Assembly (NCBI GenBank): GCA_038373885.1
Contig: JAWZYV010018300.1
Coordinates: 248,001 to 312,000 of the forward strand
Length of the DNA stretch: 64,000 nucleotides
Origin: Cheiracanthium punctorium
Taxonomy: Eukaryota > Arthropoda > Arachnida > Araneae > Cheiracanthiidae
Direction of reading: 5' to 3'
Each line of letters starts with the position of its first letter. Position 1 is the stretch's first letter. This document shows positions 43,201 through 53,545 of the stretch, in pieces. The notes beneath the pieces were generated by a model that saw nothing but the letters and a program-made list of their open reading frames with translations, searched no databases and was not told where the DNA came from. The position numbers and the translations under genes are program-made.

Positions 43201-46200
43201 ATATGGCAATCATGAAACTAAAAAATTAGAGGGGTTCAGGGGTCTCCCCCTGACGAGGCTCGAACAGCTGAGTTATATTATATATATATTATAAACCTTC
43301 CAAACCCATGAGGGAATTGTGATACACCCTGTATTATTCTCCTTCCCCATGCTCCAATATACATCTGGTTGTGCCGCCTATAGATATATATCACTGACAC
43401 ACTCCAATCATACTTACTCGCATACGTATTCCCGGACGATTTCGTAATAGCTGCAAGTGCCACCATTCAAGCAGAAATTCTTTCTCGGACAGGGTCCCTT
43501 CCTGAAAGGCCATAGCGTTGAATCTGTAAAATCGAAGAACACATGTAGTTAAAAAAGATATGCATGATATCCACTGCAAAATCAAACATATAATAATAAC
43601 AGCAATAATAATGATAATAATAATCGGCGGCATGGAACATGTACAAATAGTGTTGCAAATACAGTCAACTCCGGTTATATACATCTGGGGACTATCAAAT
43701 TTCGTCCACTATATCGGAAGTACAATAAAACCGAAGTGTCCCTATGGTGAAAAGAGATACTGTATGTGAATCAGGATTCATGGTTTGCGTTCACTACAGC
43801 CGAATTTTCACTATATCCGGGTTTAGTATATCCGCAGTTGACTGTATATTGTTTGACAGACAAATGACGAAGCTTCCTTCTGCTATCGTATTTCAACGAG
43901 GTAGGGCCCCAAAGTAACGACAATATTTTTCTCTACGTATTTCTGGCACATCAACAAGAAAAACCAGCGACTCAGATATGTGGATTGGAATATGAGTGAC
44001 GCTACCTCATTCCCCATACAGTCCGGACTTGGTTCCCTGCGACTCTTTGCTGTTTTCACAGCTTAAGGTGGATATGGATGGAGGACGTGTTGACACGCTC
44101 CAAGATATCCAAAGAGTCGTACAGCCGCGTGGCTTCGCAGCATCTTGCACAATGCTGCAACCAAAGGCAGAAACGCTGGACTTGGTGATGTGCCAGTCAA
44201 ATTATCTATATAATCGATTACTACTATTCGAATAGAATCAATAATCGATAAATCGAATTGCGATTATTTATGATTTCCACTATTCGAATCTTCAGTGTTC
44301 TATTTGAATAGTAATCGCAATTGCACTATTCGAATAGTATTCGCAATTGCTATTCGATTCGAATGCATGTGCTGAGAAACCGAATATATTTTTCAAAATC
44401 GACTACCTCGAATGCATTTAATAATCGATTAATCCGAATATCTCCATTCATTCATGCTCATCACTAGTTGGACTTGCTGTACTACTGCCCAAGTTGCATT
44501 AGTGCATACTTCAAACAATATTAGGTGTTTTTCGAACGATTTTTTCTCTCATTCATTTTTGAGACAGACTTTGTATTCTATTCAGCCGATAAAAACGCGA
44601 CTTTAAAGCTACCATCAGATATACCTGATTATTTGATTTTACCTGAGTTCAGATGCGTGGCCATTTTACAAAGTTTTCAATTCATTTGACCTTATTGTGC
44701 TTGTTCTAATAATTTGTAGTTCGCAATTGGACATGATAGGTAGGTAAAGGATTTCGTTCCAGCATTTCAGATCACAAGGCTTCTCGTTTACCTGTTGTAG
44801 ATTCTGATTTCACGAGCACCGTAGCCGTCGCCGTTGCGTTGCCTAATACGTTGAGGGCTCGGCACTTGTACTCGCCGCCGTCTTCCGCAGCTACTCTGTT
44901 GATTATGAGGTGAGAATACTTTCTGAAATGAACAGAAAATGAAACGGGATAGTATCAGGCTACCATAAATCGAACTGGCTCATTACCGCTTTGTTTTGTT
45001 TTCCAACCACGTCGTTTCAGCGAAACGAAACCATGCAAAAGAGCCAAGTATTTGCCAACTCGTGCTTTCGTTTTGCTGGGACTACGTGGTTGGGGAACAA
45101 TCAAAGTAGGAATGATTCAGCTTGTATTGAAGGAGCTCTAGGATAATACATATACAAATAATAGAATTAGGAATACCTAGATTGGTCATCCCATGTTCCT
45201 AATCGTGTGCTTTCTGTTGCCAAACACGCACCCCATTTCTGAAACTATCATGGCTGCCTTCGATGTAAAATGGAACATTCATTGTTTCATTTTACATCGA
45301 CGGCATCGACTTTAGAAAAAAAATAAGTTCGAGGAAAAATATTTCGATCCGAGTACTTTTTAGAATACAGATCGTTCTGAAATAATTGAAAATACCATTA
45401 TAATTTAAGTTACTGCTATTCTACGCATGCGCATGCACAGTTTATGCGCATGCACAGTTTGAAGGCGACAGGTTTTCTCTCGTTATGCTCAATCTAGAGA
45501 TTTCTATATCCATGATACAAACGCGTTTGTTTCTGCAGTAAGCATTTGAGTACGTTTGCTGATTTTGGAAGATTTTAATTGCCCCTCTCCCCATTGAATT
45601 ATTAACTGTAAATAACGATAAATTCTTTGAACTAGAATCCCCTAGAAATGCAGAGCAGCGGAAATCGCTATGTTCGAGTACAGAGCGGACTTCGCCAATA
45701 CCTTGGCGTAATGAACGCTGTCATTTTGGTTCTTTTCAAAGAAATTTCACACTGCAGGGTGTCTCAAAAGGTCATTGCCAATCTTAACATGCTGGTCTGT
45801 CATAACATGACAAGCAATATTTACATAGGAACTTGTAACCGGAAATGCAAGCGGTAGGCAGTAAGAATCCACCTTCAGCTCGATGTTCGCTGCCATAGAT
45901 GGGAGGAAGAAATGATGTCAAAAGAGGTATGACTTTTAATAAATACTAACTTATTTATTTTAATATGACTTCCCATCCGCGGCAACATACACGTGGTACA
46001 CATCGGCCAATTCTGAATTAGCGAACAGATTGATCAATCTCCGTAACGTCATCACGCTTCCATAAGCCAGCGAACATCGCCCTCTACCGGTCGCCGTTTG
46101 CAACTATTTACAGACACAAGTTCCTGCGTAAATCTTGTTTGTCATGGTATGACAGATCAGCATGTTAAGTTTGGCAACGACTTTTTGAGGTGTGACAATC

Positions 46201-49200
46201 GCCAACAGATGGCACTCTTGAATATACGTGTAATATAAGAACAAAGAACGAAAACGTAAAACCGCATGGTTTACCTAATGTATTGAAAAATATTACAGGT
46301 AACGTCATTATACGCTTGGTGGTGCCTGACGGGAAAGACAGGCTGCGGTGTCTGTCAAAAGCGGTGTGACATTTGGTCACACCGCTTTTGCTCTCGAAGA
46401 GTTACGCGACCTAGGGGATGTGGTAATCTTACTGTGGCTATCTCAGACCAAGATGGCCACACCTCCTAAGTCACATGACTTTGCGAGGACAAAAGGGGTG
46501 TGACCAAATATCAGCACCGCAGCCTGCCTTTCTCGTCAGCAACCACACTTGCGCATGTCAGTGCCGATAAAGTTCAATTTCCACCTGGCCATTGAGCTGG
46601 AGGACGCAATCCAGCCGGTGCGTTAATCTTTTACAGGCCATTGTTCCCAAATAGGAACATCAAATTAAAAACTTATTCATAAATGAAATTTTATCGATAT
46701 TGACTTGAAAAAATGAGCTCATAACGTTAAAAGATGACTTGATTTTTTTGAAATAGGTTGCATTTCTATCTGCTGAGTGACAGATAGCTGAATGGGAAAC
46801 TGGATAAAAAATCATGAAAATAGTCATCTTCATAAATTTAATGTTTAGCTTTATAGTGTAGCGCCAAAAAGGCGATGAAAAGGCTGAATCTAACAAACGG
46901 TTCGGCACAAAACTGCTGCCTATGTGTCGACTTACATATTGTAGGGACTCTACTAGGCTGGGACACAGAAAATTACGTTCACCAAGTTCTAATTTTTAGG
47001 GTATTGCACTTAACGTTTTTCTAACTAACTATTGAACTAACTAATTGCGCTAACTATTTTTTGCAATAGGAAACCTTTTAGTTCTCCATTTGTTAGATGA
47101 TAATTTATGCCAATGGTCAATTCGGTGCGGTCGACGACTTAATAAATAAGCACCAAATCTTCTTTGAAACTGTTTGAGCATATTTGGGAAGGAAAAAAAA
47201 AACCGCATAAGCAAAACATTTAACAGGATTCGAAATTTAGTTTCAAAAATAAGTTCTTACCGCTTTGATTTTATTTTGATTCTGCTGTTGGACTTTATCC
47301 TATGTCCGTTCTTGAACCACGTTACCCTGGGAGGTGGATTTCCTGAGATTCTACATTTTAGCTTTAGCTTTGAATGTTCTTCCAAGGTAGTGTCTTTCAA
47401 GTTACGTATGGACGGAGCTTTGGCTGCAGGAAAGAAAAAATAAATTGTGTTAAAAATGTTTATGAGGATAATAATAATAAATAATTTTTATAATCATTCG
47501 ATTAATAAAGAAAGATCAGATACCCACCCCCCTCCCTAAAATCTTTCAATTAATTTCCAAGAAAAGAAAAAGAGTGGTGCTTTTCTATTCTCCGTGCTTA
47601 TGCCCTTGAAGCCATTGTTACTGACTATCCAAAAGATATATGGCTCCATATCTATGCCGGTGGCTCTGACCAGGAGAATTGTTCTGCCGGACATGGTTAT
47701 TATTGTGGGAATCCCTTTGAGGGTTTTTGTGCAGTGGGTTTGAATGCTACAAACTTGAGGCCATCAAACAAGCAACATCTTGCTTATCGGACTTGACTAC
47801 TACTTACAGACATGCTGTTTTTCTTGTTGATTCACAATCTGCGATTCTTTCCCATTCTTTCCCATTTCTAGGGATGGATGCGAGACGATCTTTTGCGAGA
47901 CGAGACAGAGATTTACAGCATTTTTGCGAGACGAGACAAACATTTTTGACATTACGATATAGGGATTTTGCGAGACGGGATAAAGTTTTTGGGCTGTTTT
48001 GCGAGACGCGAGACGCAAATTTTCCGTCTCGCGTCTATCCCTACAAATTTCTGATTCTGCTCGAATAAAAGAGACAAAATATATCATCTCATCTGTGCTG
48101 GTTGGAAAATTGCTTTCCAATGGATACCTAGTCACTGCAACATTCCCGTTAATGAGAAAGGCTGACTCACTTCCTAAACATGATGGCTGTAGCGTTCCAC
48201 AGCCGCTTTAGTTTTCATCATGTAACCAGGCCTCTTCTACAATTGGGAGTTCAACAGGGAAACATCTGTGCAAAACGCAAGAGATTGAAGCCAAAGGTAA
48301 GGCCTGGGAGAGCCTCCTTTAGAATCCAATCCCAATGGACCTCCCCAGACAGATCTTAGCAGCCAATATGAGAATTTTAACCGGACATGACTACCTTCCA
48401 GGACACCTTCATCGTATTGGAGTGAGAGATAATGCGCTCTCACTCCTAATGCCCTCTCACTGCCCTCTTTGTTCCACAGGAGAGACTGTAAATTTTAATC
48501 ACCTAACAGTTTGTGCTACTTTAGCCAACACCAATTTTAATGTTGTACCTCATAACAACTATTTTACAAAGGCTTGTTTATATTGGGCTGCACGAAGGGA
48601 AATGGTCTATGCGACTCAATCCCGGACGTAGTTAAAAAAATCGTTCTGTTTTTAAGAAGAAAATGGCTCACAGCTGCTCTGCACATCGATGGAATTTATG
48701 ATTTCTGAAATATTCTGGAACAGCATTTCACAGGAGAGTACTTTCCTTCATATTTTTCAAACATACTTTTTTATAAATAAATGAAGAATTTTTGTGTATC
48801 CACATACCATCTAGCCTTAGTGATATATATTTTGTTAAAATAAAGTTTATGATGCGTATGTTGACAGTCAATTTCACTTGTAGTTTAAACTCACAACTCG
48901 CCAAATGTGGCGATAAAGCGCAAGTCTATCCTCTCCGCACATTTTCGCGCCAAAAGTCACACGGTTCATCCTTGCGTCCCATTTCTAACGGGTTTTGAAT
49001 GTCGATGCCATCTCTAGTTTATTTCTACTCTCTGGTCGTAACATCTGGTTGTGCACCATCCTTTTCGATTGCAATCGCCCGAGCAGTTTATCTACAGGAC
49101 ATTAAGGTCTATGACATCTTCAATACACTAAAAGTCTACAGGCGATCATTATTTGAACCATTGATTTCACACTTTAACACTTCATCTATTAGAGATAAGT

Positions 49201-52200
49201 GGGCTATGCAAATAGAAAAAAAATGTTCAAAATAAGGTAGGAAAAAGATGTATTACAAAATAAATAAATACATAAATAAATAAACCTCTTGTTAATTTTC
49301 AAAAAGGTACTAAAATGTGTCAGAGGTGTGAAGATAAATATAGGTCGACGTTTTAAGATGAAATGCTAAAATTTTGTATATCACCCTTTTAGTATATGGA
49401 GCATATTTTACTAAACGGGAATTTTTTTCATACGGGGATCGTACACGAAAAGTGTATCTTTTTTAAAATCAACGAGAGGACATCCTGTATATACATACAT
49501 AGATTATTCCTCTTTCTAATGTACTAAATTAACGCTTTAACGCGCAGTGTTCCTGCTCTGGGAACACCAAACTCTGACGTTTTGGCTGTTGCCAGTCACG
49601 AAGAATAGATTTGATTTCTATAAAAATAGTTGCAGGTGACTTAGCTCCACCAGAATCCTTTATTTTTTAGCACGTCATTTCCCGTAAAAAAATGGTCACG
49701 ATTCTTTTTAACAGCACTGACATCTGCTGAAAAATGGAAGAATGCGAGAACAGCTGGGTAGATTGTAGAGGGCTCATTTTTTGAAGCCCGAGCCCGCCCG
49801 AGCCCGAAGACTTTTAATCCGAGTCCGCCCGAGCCCGAGCAATATTATTAAAGTTGGAGCCCGAGCCCGCCCGAGCCCGAAATTTTAGCTAAAGACAAAA
49901 AAAATTAACTACTTCATTAATAGGATACAATAAATTTTGGAGCTTCACACACCTTCTAGTCCCCCGTGCCGCTATTTTGTGAAATAAGTACGTTTATTTA
50001 TCCCATGAATCACTTCTTAAAATCTGTTTCAAGGAGTATGTTCAACAAAGGAGAAATTTTTCACGAGCCCGAGCCCGAACGCAATCGTGAATTACAGAGC
50101 CCGAGCCCGAGTCGGGCCCGGGCTCGGGCTCGGGCTTTCGGGCTCGGGCTGAGCCCGTCTCATCTCTAGTAGATTGTCCCATGCTGAAAAAAGGGCAGCC
50201 GTTGCCATCGCTGAATTTAACTACCAGCAAGATGGCGGACGATCGGAACGTTCATCGCGTGCCACAGATCTAGAGACCCTTTCGCACAGCCAGCTGACGT
50301 CAAAAAAGGGTCTCTCGATCTGTGGTAAGCGATGAACGTTTCGATCGTCCGCCATCTTTCTGGTAGTTAAGTCGAGCGATGGCAACGGCTGCCCTTTTTT
50401 CGGCATTGGGAAAGGGTTGCGCCTCAAAGGGTTAACTATAAACGTCCAGACCTGAAAACGTTTTAAAGAAAAATATGATAAACTATTTTTTCTTTCAATT
50501 ATCATTTCTCGTTAGTTTTCATTTCATTCTCGTTAGTTTTCAATTCCCGTTAGTTTTCAATTCATTTCTCGTTAGTTTTCAAACCCATATCTTCCTTGGG
50601 CGGGAGAATAACCTCTCTCCTCGCCGTTGTTGAAATATACGACTCTCTCGCGTTTCACTTTGTACGACTTTTCAAAGCTAAACAACAGGCAGTCTACGGG
50701 TGTCTGGCGCGTGTTGTTGCTCCTGGGGCCGGGCCAAGATCTTCTTCTCTTTGGGTCGTCTCCCGAAAGCGTTCTCGACCGAACCCCGCTCGTCATTTCC
50801 CCCCCCACACACCCCCCGACAAAGCAACAGGTCCCCGAGAACAAAGCGAAAGAGTTCGAAGACAAAGAAGTCTCGAGGATTGTGGAAAATCGAGGCGCTC
50901 AAGGGTTGTTTCTTTTAGTGTTTGTTTGCAGTACACGACCAAAAATGCAACACCGGTATTTGCTGTTCTTTAAATTAATACCGATAGCAATAATTTGTAG
51001 TATTAGAAACGAAAAATATAGCATAAAAAATAAACTGTTACAATACTATAAAGGGACGAAATATAAAATATTATCATTAAGAGTAAACACAACCTAAAAT
51101 TCAATTTTGTTGCGTTGTCTTTTAGATAACTATCAAAAGAAAAAAACCCAAGCATTATATAAATTATCATATGAACTCTATATGAGTAAGCATGATCTTG
51201 AAACTGAAGATACAGAGATCAGGGAACTTGCTGTAGGGGTGGAAGGTGGGGGAGCCTCCTTCCCCCCCTAATATTCACAACTTCTGTTAAACTTGGCAAA
51301 ATTAGATATCCAGTTGGCAAACTTGGTAAAAAAAAAATTGCAACAAAAACTACTATTTACTTTCTAATTACTACTACTTCAAAAACTACTATTTACTAAC
51401 TACAACAAAATTTACTTTCTATTTCTGGTACACTTGGCAAAATTAGATATCCAGTTGGCAAACTTGGTAAAAAAAAAATTGCAACAAAAACTACTATTTA
51501 CTTTCTAATTACTACTACTTCAAAAACTACTATTTACTAACTACAACAAAATTTACTTTCTATTTCTGGTACACTGGCAAATTAGATATCCAGTTGGCAA
51601 ACTTGGTAAAACAAAAATTGCAACAAAAACTACTATTAATTTCTAATTACTACTACTTCAGAAACTACTATTTACTAACTACAACAAAATGTACTGTTCT
51701 ATTTCTGGTACACTTGGCAAATAGATATCCAGTTGGGCAAACCTGTATAAAAAAAATTGCAACAAAACTACTATTTTTCTAATTACTACTACTTCACAAA
51801 CACTATTTATAACTACAACAAATCTACTTTCTATTCTGGTACAATTGCCAAAATCGTTAGACAAATCCAGTTAGTAAATACGTCAACGCGAACTAGTGAG
51901 ACGCATGTTTGCGTGGAGGAAACTTTCGTTACAGCCTAATAAAACCTATATTAGACTTGGCAGTTTATTGACATCTCCTGATAGAGATCTTAAAGCTCCT
52001 TGCGACCTAGGTAACACAAAGTTTTCTACCAATGTTCCGTGAGATTAGCGTTATACATGAGATGGAATAGGGACCTTCGCATCTGATAAAGTTATACTGA
52101 CTTTAGCATAAGCAAGATGAGACTGTCCAGGATAGTTCAAAACCGTACATAAAAAGCGGATCCTGATGTACTCATCCAGACAATGTACTCATCGCTCCGA

Positions 52201-53511
52201 TGATACAAAATACACTGTTCCGAATTATACGAAACAGCGAGTCTTTGCAGTTAACTCTTTGAGGCGCAACCCTTTCCCAATGCTGAAAAAAGGACAGCCG
52301 TTGCCATCGCTCGACTTAACTACCAGCAAGATACCAAGACTTAACTACCAGCAGTGTTCCCGCTCTGGGAACACCAAACTCTGACGTTTTGACTGTTGCC
52401 AGTCACGAAGAATAGATTGGATTTACATAAAAATAGTTGCAGGTGACATAGCTCGAAGAGAATCCTTTATTTTTCAGCACGTCATTTCCCGTCAAAAGGT
52501 GGTCACGATTATTTTTAACAGCACTGACATCTGCCGAAAAATGGAAGAATGCGAGAACTGCTGGATAGATGGCTCAGTGCTGAAAAAAGGACAGCCGTTG
52601 CCATCGCTCGACTTAACTACCAGCAAGATGGCGGACGACCGAAACGTTCATCGCGTGCCACGACAGATCTAGAGACCCTTTTTTCACCACAGCTGGCTGT
52701 GCGGCCCAGTCAGCTGTCGTCAAAAAGGGTCTCTAGATCTGTCGTGGCACGCGATGAACGTTTCGATCGTCCGCCATCTTGCTGGTCGTTAAGTCGGTAA
52801 CATTCGCACAGAATCTTCCGCTCCGCTCAGTGATCGAAAAACGCTCCTTAAGGAGAAGTGCCTTTCAAGTGCGGAAAGGAGCGAAAACTCGCTCCGACTG
52901 ATGGAATTTCGCTCGTTTGAATTAAGCGTGTAAGAAGGGAAATTTAGCTTTTTTTTTTTTTTTTTCTTTTTAAGCGTGATAGAAAAGGTCACCATGTCTG
53001 TTCTAGCATTCACCATCATCCTCACCGGCAGCCTAGGTGGTGACAACTGGACAACCGCCCAGGCTAGCTAAGATTTAGTGCCGTTAAAAAAACTGCTTAA
53101 TTCCTGGATATCAAGTAGTCAAATAAACTTTCTGACTGAGAACTGAGAACTGCAAATCAGTAAGCACAGCCGAGAAAAAAAAAATACAGAATTCGTAATT
53201 TCGTGTACGGCTTCCTTCTTCAAACAGACAGCATGGTAAGTAGCTAGAATGCAGCTTACAATGGAACCAGGGCGTAGCAGGGGGGTTCGGATTACCCCCC
53301 GAATGTGATAGTGAGAAATCGTTATTATGCACAGATATCCCCCCCCCCGAAAATTTCGCTACGCCTGGAACGTTTGATAAATCTTAATAAATCAAATTTA
53401 CTTAATTAGAGTCAGTAACAACAGTGGGTTTTTACTGGTGGGGAGAGGTGGCAGGTCAAAGATCCGCTATTTAGTGAGCAGACAAATTTGAAAGACCTGC
53501 AATCATTTTTT

Positions 53512-53545
<34 letters not shown>

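Noticed and set aside
48335..48631. Independent 98-codon gene
   Set aside because: Its HLHRIG...CPLC...HLTVC pattern is the C-terminal tail of a decayed LINE that continues from the RNase H part upstream.
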